Shown here in pieces: positions 51,602-60,051 of a stretch of 64,000 nucleotides of DNA. A program made the translations under genes and the position numbers. Location of the stretch: NCBI GenBank assembly GCA_044348005.1, contig JBIKTR010000003.1:62001-126000 (forward strand), written 5' to 3'. The DNA is from JAJTHC01 sp044348005 (GTDB lineage: Bacteria; Cyanobacteriota; Vampirovibrionia; Vampirovibrionales; JAJTHC01). How positions within the stretch are numbered: position 1 is the first letter of the stretch; each line of letters starts with the position of its first letter. The notes under the pieces are model-generated. The model was not told where the DNA came from and searched no databases. It was given only the letters and a program-made list of their open reading frames with translations.

Positions 51602-51796
51602 ACTGAAGCCGTTTGGGCTTTTCTCTTTGTTTACTCTCTCTACCCTTTTAAAAAGGTTTTACCCATGATTACCACGATGACGCCTGTTCGCGAGATGCCT
51701 TCTTCCACAAGGCCTACAACCACTTTTACCCCCCCCAATACCAAAAGTATAGCTTCTAAAGGCGCCCCAGCTCTCCAGCAACGTCAGGGGTTTTCA
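51602..51796 (+). repeat. 195-bp duplicated 5' module, copy 1
   Basis: The module spans 63 bases of 5' UTR and the first 44 codons of the gene at 51665. It aligns without gaps to 52281-52475. The UTR includes the dyad CCTTTTAAAAAGG, whose right arm is the Shine-Dalgarno, so the ribosome site may be sequestered. After the module the two genes have no visible similarity. Confidence 0.85.
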
Positions 51797-52273
51797 ATAC
51801 ATGCGCTAGATGTTTTAAAGCGTACTGTAAATTTTATTGTTACTGAGGTTAAAAAAAAGTCAACTACAAAAACTACAAAAATTCAACAGGCTATAGAAAA
51901 ATTAGAAAATAAAATTTTGGTTATTGTCGATTACTATATTAGTTGCTTAGCAGATACTGGTTGGGCTAGTCTGTCTTCACAACAGAAAAAAGACCATTAT
52001 TTCACGGCTCATGCACAATGGCATAAGACAAGCCCTCAACTTTTTCCAGCAAGAAATAGTAATACAGGCATACAAAACGCAATAAGACAATTTGAGAAAC
52101 CAGCAGTTCATGGAGGTGAAAAAACTCCTGCCAATGTCCTACTTCAACAATTTGAAGCTTTTAGAACAGAGATTATAGACTTAATAAAAAGGTTAAAGGA
52201 ATATAGCCAAAATCCAAATGACATTACCCTCCTTGAACCCAAAAAGGTTGACAGGCGAGTAACTTTTACTTAA
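51665..52273 (+). CDS. accessory protein with conserved disordered N-terminus, 202 aa, copy 1
   Basis: Residues 1-44 (MITTMTPVREMPSSTR... QQRQGFS) are Thr/Pro/Ser-rich and 36 of 44 are identical to the paralogue at 52344. The remaining 158 residues are helical, Lys/Gln-rich, AT-rich and unrelated to the paralogue's body. FTPP is encoded by a run of eight C. The layout (constant N-terminus, unrelated bodies) is that of secreted effectors or antigens with an N-terminal targeting signal, but nothing in the window proves secretion. Confidence 0.75.
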   Translation: MITTMTPVREMPSSTRPTTTFTPPNTKSIASKGAPALQQRQGFSIHALDVLKRTVNFIVTEVKKKSTTKTTKIQQAIEKLENKILVIVDYYISCLADTGWASLSSQQKKDHYFTAHAQWHKTSPQLFPARNSNTGIQNAIRQFEKPAVHGGEKTPANVLLQQFEAFRTEIIDLIKRLKEYSQNPNDITLLEPKKVDRRVTFT

Positions 52274-52280
52274 TATAGCG

Positions 52281-52475
52281 ACTGAAGCCGTTTAGGCGTT
52301 TCTCTCTGTTTACTCTCTCTACCCTTTTAGAAAGGTTTTACCCATGATTCCCACGATGACACCTATTAGCGCGATGCCTTCTTCCACAAGGCTTACGCCC
52401 ACTTTTACCCCCCCCCATACCAAAAGTATAGCTTCTCAAGGCGCCCCAGCCCTCCAGCAACGTCAGGGGTTTTCA
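52281..52475 (+). repeat. 195-bp duplicated 5' module, copy 2
   Basis: Ungapped counterpart of 51602-51796: the same UTR layout, the same spacing to the ATG (63 bases) and the same 44-codon N-terminus. The poly-C run is nine instead of eight, compensated by a neighbouring base so that the frame is kept. Confidence 0.85.
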
Positions 52476-52931
52476 GAGAAATATCTTACTTCATTGTCAA
52501 GTGAAGCTGATGCTTGTATAGAGGCACTACTAGGAACGGCGAGTTCTGAAGTTTCATCTACTTTAGTTTCTATGGACGATCTTACAAGAGCATGCAGTCC
52601 TGAAATAACGATGCGAAAATTATCAGAAATAAAAGCTTTAGCACAAAAAATAGCCAAAATATTAGATACTAAGCAGGAAGGAAACATGACGTTCGAAACA
52701 ATCAAGGCCGCTATTATAAGTAGTTGGAGTGAGGACACGGGAAACTTTTTGGTAGAGAACTTAAATAAGTGGGAAGCAGATCTCAAAACAAAAAGAAAGA
52801 CTGTTGGTACATTTGAAAGAGGAGAGTTCTACCTTATGCGGAAAAAATGGGATGAATTAGTAAAGAAGATAGAGTCTGCTTTAACAAAACATAGATATGC
52901 CGAAGAGAGAAAACCCCGAGCCTCGAATTAA
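52344..52931 (+). CDS. accessory protein with conserved disordered N-terminus, 195 aa, copy 2
   Basis: N-terminus MIPTMTPISAMPSSTR...QQRQGFS as in copy 1. The body (from about residue 45) is helical and acidic (EADACIEALLGTASSEVSS...), with a basic C-terminal segment (KHRYAEERKPRASN) and no recognised family. It ends in a TTAA shared with the stop of the convergent speB gene, 4 bases of overlap. Either duplication of the 5' module alone or divergence of the bodies after a whole-gene duplication would explain the pair; the sharp boundary favours the first. Confidence 0.75.
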   Translation: MIPTMTPISAMPSSTRLTPTFTPPHTKSIASQGAPALQQRQGFSEKYLTSLSSEADACIEALLGTASSEVSSTLVSMDDLTRACSPEITMRKLSEIKALAQKIAKILDTKQEGNMTFETIKAAIISSWSEDTGNFLVENLNKWEADLKTKRKTVGTFERGEFYLMRKKWDELVKKIESALTKHRYAEERKPRASN

Positions 52932-53803
52932 ACGCTGGTGGAAAGTAGCATCAGCACTTCGCGCACGGCTTTGGCCGCCACGACGTTTGACACCCCTGAA
53001 TGGTCGTAATGCGGAGAAAGTTCCACCACATCGGCCCCCACAAAGTGCAAGCCCTTGAAGTTCTGCAACCACGTTTGCACCTCTCGGAAGGTCAGCCCAC
53101 CCGGTTCGGGCGTGCCTGTGCCCGGTAAAATGGACGGGTCCAGCCCGTCCAAATCAAAGGTCACAAACACGGGGCGCCCTTCTAGCTTGGTTCGCGCCAC
53201 TTGCATGGCATCAGCCGTCGGTTCCATGAACACCGTGTTGTATTGACGCATAAAATCCCATTCTTCACGAGTGCCAGAGCGAATGCCGATTTGCACGAAG
53301 TGGTTGGGGTCCACCAGCTCCACGCATCGGCGTAAGACGGTGGCGTGAGACAAGGCTTCGCCCATGTAGTCTTCCCGCAAGTCGGCGTGGGCATCGATGT
53401 GTAAAATGGCAAGATTGGGGTATCGCTTGACGTAGGCTTCAAAGGCGGGGAAGGTCACCAAATGTTCGCCCCCGATGCCAAACCACTTTTTGCCCGCGCT
53501 TAGCACGTCTTCACAAGCGGTGGAAATGGCGTTTAAAGCCCTTTCGCGATTGCCAAAGGGCAGTTCTAAATCGCCATAATCGTAATAGCTCACGTCTTCG
53601 CCCAATTCCCGATGCCACAGGGGGCTGTAAGTTTCAATGCCCCAGCTGGCGTTTCGAATGGCGGCAGGGCCAAAGCGCGTGCCGGGGCGGTAGCTACAGG
53701 TGCCGTCGTAAGGCAGGCCAACCAAGGCCCAGTCCGCGTCTCTGAGGGTGTCGGTGCTCCCCATCCAACGTGGGATGCCTTGGGGGGATTCTAAGTTTGC
53801 CAT
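52928..53803 (-). CDS. speB: agmatinase/arginase family ureohydrolase
   Basis: Mn-dependent hydrolase; agmatinase makes putrescine and urea from agmatine. Metal ligands are intact: GIGGEHLVTFP, IDAHADLR and TFDLDGLDPSILPGTGTPEPGG. The last is the agmatinase-type pattern. About 291 residues from ATG 53803 (MANLESPQ), which has AAAGGA upstream. The frame extends to 53845. It supplies polyamines by the arginine decarboxylase route; the decarboxylase is not in this window. Confidence 0.93.
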   Translation of the reverse strand: MANLESPQGIPRWMGSTDTLRDADWALVGLPYDGTCSYRPGTRFGPAAIRNASWGIETYSPLWHRELGEDVSYYDYGDLELPFGNRERALNAISTACEDVLSAGKKWFGIGGEHLVTFPAFEAYVKRYPNLAILHIDAHADLREDYMGEALSHATVLRRCVELVDPNHFVQIGIRSGTREEWDFMRQYNTVFMEPTADAMQVARTKLEGRPVFVTFDLDGLDPSILPGTGTPEPGGLTFREVQTWLQNFKGLHFVGADVVELSPHYDHSGVSNVVAAKAVREVLMLLSTSV

Positions 53804-53904
53804 GGGGGGTGTCCTTTTATTGTGGGGTTTCTGGTATTTTAGCACAAACAGCTGATGCGGGGGCGCTCTTTTTTGGGGGAAGGGGCTAGGAGGAGGGACA
53901 CCCG

Positions 53905-54118
53905 CGTTATAGACACTGTAGGGGAAATTATTTAAAATAGAGGATACAGAGAAAGTGGATTTACTCCCTCTCCCTTAGGGAGAGGGTTGGGGTGAGGGAT
54001 TTGGGATGTTCAGTTATAGCTGGTGTTTCCCTCCTCCTAACGTAGCCCGCCATCGGCGAGGCGTGCTCCCTAAGGGAGGAGGGACAAAGCAAAAGGACAT
54101 TCGCAGCGCTTTCTATAG
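53905..54118. mobile_element. MITE-like element, family A, copy fused to a family-B remnant
   Basis: 53905-53940 (TATAGACACTGTAGGGGAAA...) matches the right part of the family-B copy at 21560-21596. 53941-54118 matches family-A copy 1 in its interior and right end (CTTTCTATAG), while the left end has decayed. It fills the gap upstream of rsgA and has no coding capacity. Confidence 0.65.
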
Positions 54119-54172
54119 TATGTTTGTGCTAGGCTAGAACGCGACACCCCCGTGAAAGGATTCCCCCTCATC

Positions 54173-55339
54173 ATGAATCTAACACACCCCAATCCCGCCT
54201 TTCCCGCTGAAGCCGATGGGCTTGTGGTGACTTACTTTTCAGATTTTTACAACGTTCGTAAACGCAATGGAATGATGGTGCAATGTAAGCGAAAAGCCCT
54301 CCTAAAAAAGCAGGGCTTAAGCGTGGTGGTGGGCGATTTTGTCACGCTTGAAGAAACGGAGTCTGATATGGGGTGGATTACAGGGATTTTACCGCCTAGC
54401 ACCCTGCTTACTAAACCCAAAATAAACAACATCAGCCATGTGCTGATTGCCTGCCCGTGGCAAGAACCGTCCTTGGATCTTCGCCAAATCGACAGGCTCT
54501 TATGCAAAGTTCAACTGGCCGGATTAACCCCTTTACTGGTGTTGAGCAAAGCGGATCTTCAACCCACTCAGCCTCAATACGGCTTTACCTTGGCTCAATG
54601 GCAACACTATTACACGCACCATGTGGGCGTCCCCACCTTAGTCACCAGTATTTATGATTCAACTCGTATTGACGAGTTAAAGGCCTATTTAACAGGCATC
54701 GGGGGGCGATGGGTACTAGCGGGCGTGAGTGGGGCAGGCAAGTCTTCGCTCCTAAATGCCATTGACGAACACTTGAAATTAAGGGTCAACGAATTATCTT
54801 CCAAAGGCGGAAGAGGCACTCACACCACACGACACACCGAACTGCTTGAAACACTAGACGGCCTGCTTATTGCGGATGCGCCTGGGTTTAGTCAGTTGGA
54901 TTTTTCAGGCGAAGCACCCACCGCCCTCCACGTCGCGTTTCCTGAATTTCAACAGGGCAAGACGCCACAAACAACGTGCGCCTATGAAGACTGCCTTCAT
55001 GTTGACGAAGCTGGCTGCCAAGTGAAAGACGCCGTAGCCAGCAAAACAATTTTAGAAAGTCGCTATACCCATTATGTAGAACTGGTGAAAGAAGCCCAAG
55101 CGGGCGAGCATTTGCGTTTGGCTCAATCCCAAAAAATAGAATACGCCACCAAACAAGTGAAGTCCAAAAAAGGGGGTAAAGCCGTTCATGTGGTGAAATT
55201 AAATCCAGAATTGCGCCAAGCCAATCGAAAAGAAAACCGTCAATCCCTTAAGAAACTAGAACAGCAGATTCAACAGTTTCAACGCCTTGAAGAAGGGCTT
55301 GATTATGATGAATCTCCCTTAAACGACGAGGAGTTTTAA
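54173..55339 (+). CDS. rsgA: ribosome small subunit-dependent GTPase A
   Basis: Circularly permuted GTPase that matures the 30S subunit. G4 (LVLSKADL) precedes G1 (GVSGAGKSSLLNA) and G3 (DAPGF) in the permuted order. The C-terminal zinc-binding motif CAYEDCLHVDEAGC is intact. ATG 54173 (MNLTHPNP) is preceded by AAAGGA at a long spacing; a GTG at 54152 is also possible. The C-terminus has an extra basic helical tail. The ispA-like gene starts directly at the next base. Confidence 0.94.
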   Translation: MNLTHPNPAFPAEADGLVVTYFSDFYNVRKRNGMMVQCKRKALLKKQGLSVVVGDFVTLEETESDMGWITGILPPSTLLTKPKINNISHVLIACPWQEPSLDLRQIDRLLCKVQLAGLTPLLVLSKADLQPTQPQYGFTLAQWQHYYTHHVGVPTLVTSIYDSTRIDELKAYLTGIGGRWVLAGVSGAGKSSLLNAIDEHLKLRVNELSSKGGRGTHTTRHTELLETLDGLLIADAPGFSQLDFSGEAPTALHVAFPEFQQGKTPQTTCAYEDCLHVDEAGCQVKDAVASKTILESRYTHYVELVKEAQAGEHLRLAQSQKIEYATKQVKSKKGGKAVHVVKLNPELRQANRKENRQSLKKLEQQIQQFQRLEEGLDYDESPLNDEEF

Positions 55340-56359
55340 ATGCAAGATTCCCTTCACATGGCTCACTTATTAGAAGCCCCACTTAGCGATGCTCCGCCTT
55401 TGTCTCACCCCACTTGGCTTAAATGGCGTTACGGCAGGCTGCAACAACACCTAAACCAGTGGCTTGAAGAGGCGTTAGAAACGGCTTGGCACCCGCAAGC
55501 AGACGCCTTAAAGGATTTGTCAGAGGCCCAAGCGTCTTTAAAACGGTTGTGGCAGGCGGCGCGTCATGCCACGTTATTGGGGGGCAAACGCATTCGCCCG
55601 ATCTTGTCCGTCTTGGTGTGGCAGGCGTTGAGTCGTCACGATGTGGAAACGCTCAAGGGGCTTTGCTTGAGCAGTGAGTTTATGCACGCCCAAAGCTTGG
55701 TGTTTGACGACTTGCCTTGTATGGATGATGATGCGTTGCGTCGAGGGAAACCCACGACCCACGTCGCCTTTGACGAAGCCACGGCCGTTTTAGTGGGGGA
55801 TGCCTTAGCCAGTTTTGCCTTTGAATGTGTGGTGAAATATAGCCCACAAAACACCTTAGAAGAACTTCAAGCATTACTAGAAGTCACCCAACGCTTAGGG
55901 AATGTGGGCAGTTTTGGTGGGTTGGTCAACGGTCAATATGCCGATATGTGGAGCCATGAATCTCCCGCAAGTGTGGAACAATTACGCTATATTCACGCCA
56001 ATAAAACGGGGGCCTTGTTGCGTTATGCGATTGTGGCGCCCGCGATTTTAGCGGGGGCGTCGTTGCAAGTGCAAGCCGGCTTAGCGACGTGGGCAGACAG
56101 TATGGGGCAACTCTTTCAAGCCACCGATGATCTGCTCGATGTCACCGCCAGTGTTCACGATTTGGGCAAAACCACGGGTAAAGATAGGGATCAAAACAAG
56201 CTGACCTATGTGCGTTTACTCGGGATTGAAGGGACACAAGCCGAAATTCTTCGCTTGCACGAAGCGGGCTTGCAGGCCTTGAAACGCTTAAAGCAGTGGG
56301 GGCTTGCGGTAGACGCTTTGGCCGAACTACAAGCCTTTATGGTGGATCGTGGGCATTAG
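55340..56359 (+). CDS. ispA: polyprenyl diphosphate synthase (farnesyl/geranylgeranyl type)
   Basis: Condenses isopentenyl diphosphate with allylic diphosphates. The first Asp-rich motif (VFDDLPCMDDDALRRGKPTTH) and second (ATDDLLDVTASV) are intact, with LLGGKRIRPIL upstream. The DDxxxxD form of the first motif is the short-chain bacterial type. The product length is not fixed by sequence alone. It starts the base after the rsgA stop, so the two are probably co-transcribed. 339 residues with an N-terminal extension. Confidence 0.93.
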   Translation: MQDSLHMAHLLEAPLSDAPPLSHPTWLKWRYGRLQQHLNQWLEEALETAWHPQADALKDLSEAQASLKRLWQAARHATLLGGKRIRPILSVLVWQALSRHDVETLKGLCLSSEFMHAQSLVFDDLPCMDDDALRRGKPTTHVAFDEATAVLVGDALASFAFECVVKYSPQNTLEELQALLEVTQRLGNVGSFGGLVNGQYADMWSHESPASVEQLRYIHANKTGALLRYAIVAPAILAGASLQVQAGLATWADSMGQLFQATDDLLDVTASVHDLGKTTGKDRDQNKLTYVRLLGIEGTQAEILRLHEAGLQALKRLKQWGLAVDALAELQAFMVDRGH

Positions 56360-56436
56360 GTTTTTTTTAAAGACTATAGATAAAACACTATATACGCTCT
56401 GTCAACCCTACCGTCTCTTGTTCAAACAAACGCCAA

Positions 56437-56463
56437 GCCCCCCGTCGAAGATCGACGAGGGGC
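56437..56463 (-). terminator. terminator of the rplU-rpmA operon
   Basis: GCCCC(T)CGTCGA pairs with TCGACGGGGGGC around a 3-nt loop on the minus strand, followed by TTGGCGTTTGTTTG. It lies 25 bases after the rpmA stop. Confidence 0.55.
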
Positions 56464-56487
56464 ATAGCCTAAAGGTACTTCGGTCTG

Positions 56488-56754
56488 CTAAGCTTCAAGC
56501 AACGTGGGAACAATCCCGACGAACGATCCCTTGCGGTTGGATTTAAACTCCACCACGCCTGCTTCAAGGGCAAAAAGGGTGTCATCCCCACCACGCCCCA
56601 CGTTATTACCGGGTTTGAATTTGGTGCCACGTTGACGAACCAAGATTTCTCCAGCCAAAACGGTTTGACCCCCATAACGCTTAACGCCTAAACGTTTGCC
56701 AATACTGTCACGTCCGTTTTTAGTAGAACCTACGCCTTTTTTTGATGCCATCAT
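56488..56754 (-). CDS. rpmA: 50S ribosomal protein L27
   Basis: Located at the peptidyl transferase centre. ASKKGVGSTKNGRDSIGKRL, GGQTVLAGEILVRQRGTKF and GRGGDDTLFAL are family-specific. 88 residues from ATG 56754, with AAGGAG 9 bases upstream. The frame is open further but not L27-like. Second gene of the standard rplU-rpmA pair. Confidence 0.96.
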   Translation of the reverse strand: MMASKKGVGSTKNGRDSIGKRLGVKRYGGQTVLAGEILVRQRGTKFKPGNNVGRGGDDTLFALEAGVVEFKSNRKGSFVGIVPTLLEA

Positions 56755-56803
56755 GAGTGTAAACTCCTTAAATTGTGTGTTTGATATTAAAAACAGTCTA
56801 GCA

Positions 56804-57118
56804 TTACACGGTAATAGATTCAACCAAAATTCGTGTATACCCTTGACGATGCCCTTGTTTGGTGCGCGTTCCTTTTTTGGGGCGCATTTTGTAAACAATC
56901 ACCTTTTTTTGTTTGCCATGGGCCAAGACTTTCGCCGTGACTTTGGCTCCTTTGACGTAAGGGGCGCCAATGTGAGATTCTTTTTCAGACAAAACCACGT
57001 TGACGTTTTCAAACGTCAGTGCCGTGTCTACATCGGCCTTGTAAGTGTCAATATCTAAATAACGTCCCGCTTCAACATGGTATTGTTTTCCGCTGATTTC
57101 AACTATGGCACGTGTCAT
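56804..57118 (-). CDS. rplU: 50S ribosomal protein L21
   Basis: Binds 23S rRNA. MTRAIVEISGKQYHVEAGRY at the start and KMRPKKGTRTKQGHRQGYTR near the end are conserved. ATG 57118 has AAGGA 9 bases upstream and is preferred to 57127. The 50-base gap to rpmA is typical for this operon. Confidence 0.96.
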   Translation of the reverse strand: MTRAIVEISGKQYHVEAGRYLDIDTYKADVDTALTFENVNVVLSEKESHIGAPYVKGAKVTAKVLAHGKQKKVIVYKMRPKKGTRTKQGHRQGYTRILVESITV

Positions 57119-57269
57119 GCGGTGCATCCTTATGATTGTAAAGTGAGGAATTAGGCTTCACTTTTTTTAAAAAAACGATTCAGGCATAAAGCTTCAAAAA
57201 TCGAAGGAAAGTGGCCTTCTATAGGCAAGCAACAAGGCATCACTCACTCGGGTAAAGATTGAAACTTCA

Positions 57270-57420
57270 CTATAGAAGGCTCTGCAAAAGTTCAAGTCGG
57301 ATGAAGATTCAAGGAAAAATAAACGGCTTTTGAGGCGTGTAGACCTACTACATAACGAAAAAACGGCTTGTTTTGACACAGAAGATTCGCCGAATGGGAC
57401 TTTCGCAGAGCTTTCTATAG
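57270..57420. mobile_element. MITE-like element, family A ends with a family-B-like interior
   Basis: Ends CTATAGAAGGCTCTGCAAAA and TTCGCAGAGCTTTCTATAG are inverted. The interior GGCGTGTAGACC...ACATAACGAAAAAACG resembles the family-B interior (GGGCGTGTA...ATAACC...CGAAAAAATCG), a chimera of the two families. A solo right end (CCTTCTATAG) lies 50 bases to the left (57213-57222). The surrounding gap 57119-57662 also holds a T/C-rich stretch from about 57570 that may be a 5' UTR, and no gene I can support. Confidence 0.65.
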
Positions 57421-57662
57421 CCTTTACTGTAATAGAAACACAATAACTTGCCAAGTCTTTTTTTGTAATTCGTGGAAGAAGGTAGTTTTAGGGGGCTGAA
57501 ATGTTACAAATTATGACAATAACGAACAAATAGTAGACTGTTTGTTTTTATTCTAATAGAAGATGAATCGCTCTTCTCTCCCCCCTTACCCTTTTTTCCT
57601 TACCCCCATGACCCAACTATACGACCATCCCCCCATCTTTAGCTATTAGGAAACGCCTTACC

Positions 57663-58259
57663 ATGATTGCAAATGTTACTTCCCTTTCAACACCCGCCTT
57701 ATGGAGCGCACTTCCGCAGAGCCCAGCTCTAAATCTAAACAGTTTTGGAACTGGTGGATTTGGAACTGGTGGATTTGGCTCAAACGCACTAAGCGGGCTA
57801 GCCCTCACACAATTGGGCCTTCCTGCCACCTCCCCATTGGCCAATCAGCAAATTGGCAGTCTTACAAGCTTCATGCCGGGGTATAACGGTATTCCTGTGC
57901 TTCCGGGGGTGGCTCAAACACCTTCATCTCCCTTGCCTGCTTTTGATTATAGTGGACTGAATCAACTCAATAATGCCAGCCCCTTTTATAATATGCCTTA
58001 TGTGCGCCAAGTCCCCTTACAAGGGTTTTATTCCCTAGGCGACGGTCAAAGGGTGTCTAATACACAATTCACCGCGTATATTCCTTCTGTTGTGCCGGGA
58101 AGTATTACCAACATGCAACAACTGGCAAGCCTTCCGAATACTTCAGGCAGTTTGGCGGCGGTTTTACAGCTCGCTGGCATCCCCCCAAGTGTGATTGGGT
58201 CTTCGGCGCTTAACAGTTCTGGGTCATTTGTGCCCCCGCTGTTTGGATTGAAGGCCTAA
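57663..58259 (+). CDS. low-complexity protein of unknown function, 198 aa
   Basis: Ser/Gly/Pro/Leu/Asn-rich throughout, without a classical signal peptide. A 15-bp unit (TTTGGAACTGGTGGA) is tandemly duplicated to encode FGTGGFGTGGFG. The upstream TTTAGCTATTAGGAAACG resembles the left part of the 21-bp array leaders (TTTAGCCACTAGGAAACA), although no array follows. The composition suggests a surface or extracellular protein; this is inference. Confidence 0.65.
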   Translation: MIANVTSLSTPALWSALPQSPALNLNSFGTGGFGTGGFGSNALSGLALTQLGLPATSPLANQQIGSLTSFMPGYNGIPVLPGVAQTPSSPLPAFDYSGLNQLNNASPFYNMPYVRQVPLQGFYSLGDGQRVSNTQFTAYIPSVVPGSITNMQQLASLPNTSGSLAAVLQLAGIPPSVIGSSALNSSGSFVPPLFGLKA

Positions 58260-58326
58260 GCGCTCAGCCGATTCATTCAAGCATGGGAAGCTTTAAGCTT
58301 TTTTCGTCTAAAATATGAAAATACGC

Positions 58327-58332
58327 TATACT
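58327..58332 (+). promoter_or_regulatory. -10 box of the RelE-like gene
   Basis: TATACT, in the context AATACGCTATACTCAAAAAA, is similar to the array leaders' AATACGTTATACTGAAAAAG. It lies 13 bases before the first ATG (58346), so the mRNA leader would be very short. Confidence 0.45.
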
Positions 58333-58345
58333 CAAAAAACGTTCC

Positions 58346-58651
58346 ATGATGATGAAAGCCTGCCAGATGAGTCACGAATTTGAAATAAGTGCGGATGCCC
58401 TAAGATCCCTCCGTCAGCTCCCCCCCAATGAAAAAGTGCATATGCGTCGTGCGTTAGACATGATTCAGCAAACCCCTGTAGGGGAAAGTGCGGACTATCA
58501 ATTTCTCTCTCAAAACAAGAGACATAGCACCTATCGTTTTCGCACGGTGGTGGGCTTTGTGGTTTACTTGGTTCCTTTTGAAGAAAACTCAGGGCAACGC
58601 CTTCTGATTACTCAGATTCTTCCGTTTAAAAAGAAGAGTGCGGGCAAGTAG
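58346..58651 (+). CDS. RelE/ParE-fold-like small protein, 101 aa
   Basis: The order FEISADALRSLRQLPPNEKVHMRRALDMI (helix after strand), then HSTYRFRTVVGFVVYLVPF, then RLLITQILPFKKK, follows the RelE/ParE strand-helix-strands layout. No antitoxin gene is adjacent, so toxin activity is unproven. Starts at 58346, 58349 or 58352 (ATG repeats) and 58367 (MSHEFEI) are all possible; no clear Shine-Dalgarno. It may instead be a stand-alone regulator of the fold. Confidence 0.6.
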   Translation: MMMKACQMSHEFEISADALRSLRQLPPNEKVHMRRALDMIQQTPVGESADYQFLSQNKRHSTYRFRTVVGFVVYLVPFEENSGQRLLITQILPFKKKSAGK

Positions 58652-58752
58652 CCGTTTGTCGAAAGCGTCTGTGAGCAAAAGCGCATAAACAAAACGAACT
58701 TCTGGGTGAAGTTCGCCACGGGAAAAAATAGGGGGGTAAAATAAACGAAAAC

Positions 58753-59091
58753 TTAGACTAAAATCGCCTGAGGGTAGTGAATCACTTCCGCAATGAGAGA
58801 TTCCGCCATAAATTGATTCGTGTAGGACACGGGGTAATGATGGGCTTCTTCCGTTTCTTCCCAACAGTCGCTTAAGGCATACGCCCCTTGGAGTTCTTGA
58901 GAAGGCGTAAAGCTAAAGTTCAAGCGTTTCGCCTTGACTTCTGGCGTGTGGCGAATAACGTCTTCCTTAGAAAGCGTCACGATTGAAGCTTCTTTAACAA
59001 TGGTAATAAACTCGCCTTTGGCGTTGCTTAAATGCGACTCGCCCAAGGGCAGTTCATTGAAAAAGTGTTGAAAACGACTTGGATGTGGCAT
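58753..59091 (-). CDS. hypothetical protein, 112 aa
   Basis: Small, no recognised family, mixed composition with SFTPSQELQGAYALSDCW in the middle. No signal peptide. ATG 59091 (MPHPSRFQ) has AAGGA upstream. Upstream gap 59092-59397 holds the peroxiredoxin promoter and no other gene. Confidence 0.65.
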   Translation of the reverse strand: MPHPSRFQHFFNELPLGESHLSNAKGEFITIVKEASIVTLSKEDVIRHTPEVKAKRLNFSFTPSQELQGAYALSDCWEETEEAHHYPVSYTNQFMAESLIAEVIHYPQAILV

Positions 59092-59338
59092 GGTTGGTGG
59101 AATCCTTGTCAAACATTGTAAGTAGATGGGCTAAAACAGGGAAAATACAGAAACATAAAACGCGGACGCTTCAGTTTATTCATTGTAAGGCCTTTAGTTT
59201 AAACTATAAGCCCTTTCGACTTAAAATACATTGTTCGCTGGATGTATCCTTTTCTTCTTTACTTGATTCAGTATAGCATAAAAGTGTTCAAGTCTCCTTG
59301 TTTTTGAATAGAGTTTTAAGATTTGGCGGTGCAATGCG

Positions 59339-59347
59339 TGCTATAAT
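59339..59347 (+). promoter_or_regulatory. extended -10 promoter of the peroxiredoxin gene
   Basis: TGCTATAAT, identical to the box upstream of coaX, 50 bases before the ATG at 59398. Confidence 0.6.
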
Positions 59348-59397
59348 AGTCCAATCCACTAAAATGTAACGCCAAACCCCTTAAAGGAACTTTCATC

Positions 59398-59871
59398 ATG
59401 GCCTTTGCTAAACCTGATCCAAACTTAAAACCCCTGCCTGTTGGGACGCCTGCCCCTGCCTTTAACTTACCCGCCAGTGGGATCAATGCCGAAAAAACCC
59501 TCAGTTTGGCTGATTTTAAGGGGCAAAACCTTGTGTTGGTGTTTTACCCCCGAGACAAAACCCCTGGGTGCACCAAGCAACTCTGTGCCTTGCAAGAAGA
59601 ACTGGCTGAGTTTAAGGGCTTAAAGGCCTCTGTTGTGGCGTCTAACTTTGGGAGCTTAAGTTCGCACGAAAGTTTTGCTCAAAAATACGGCTATGCGTTT
59701 CCCATTTTGGTGGATGCCGAAAAAACCATGGCCCACGCCTATAACGTGATTAAAGCCGACGGCGGAACCCAGCGCACCGTCTATGTTATTGATGCGCAAG
59801 GCGTGATTCGCTTTGGCGAACAGGGGATGGTTAAGCACGACGCGTTAAAAGCCGTGTTGGCTTCTTTATAG
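59398..59871 (+). CDS. bcp: peroxiredoxin, Bcp/PrxQ type
   Basis: Thiol peroxidase. The peroxidatic Cys lies in TPGCTKQLCALQEE and the second Cys follows five residues later, as in Bcp. LVFYPRDKTPGC and HAYNVIKADGGTQRTVYVID are consistent. 157 residues. AAAGGA precedes the ATG. Monocistronic by appearance, behind an extended -10 promoter. Confidence 0.94.
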   Translation: MAFAKPDPNLKPLPVGTPAPAFNLPASGINAEKTLSLADFKGQNLVLVFYPRDKTPGCTKQLCALQEELAEFKGLKASVVASNFGSLSSHESFAQKYGYAFPILVDAEKTMAHAYNVIKADGGTQRTVYVIDAQGVIRFGEQGMVKHDALKAVLASL

Positions 59872-60051
59872 CGTTTTAAAGCCTTTTGCTTTGTCGCTGC
59901 TTTCGACGGAATAAGGCGAGAATGAGCGAAACCCCTGCGAAAAAAAAGGATGCAATTCAGCCCTTGTACTCCCCGCATGTTTGGCTTAAACTGTAAAAAG
60001 TTCACGGATAAATTCGTGAGTCTTCTTTAGTCTAACAAAGGATTCCTTATT

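Noticed and set aside
57119..57662. Small genes in the 540-base gap
   Set aside because: Short frames follow the repeat element's stems; none has a convincing start.
59872..60051. tRNA or riboswitch upstream of rpmE
   Set aside because: No cloverleaf or known aptamer pattern was found; only a small hairpin at about 60001-60019.
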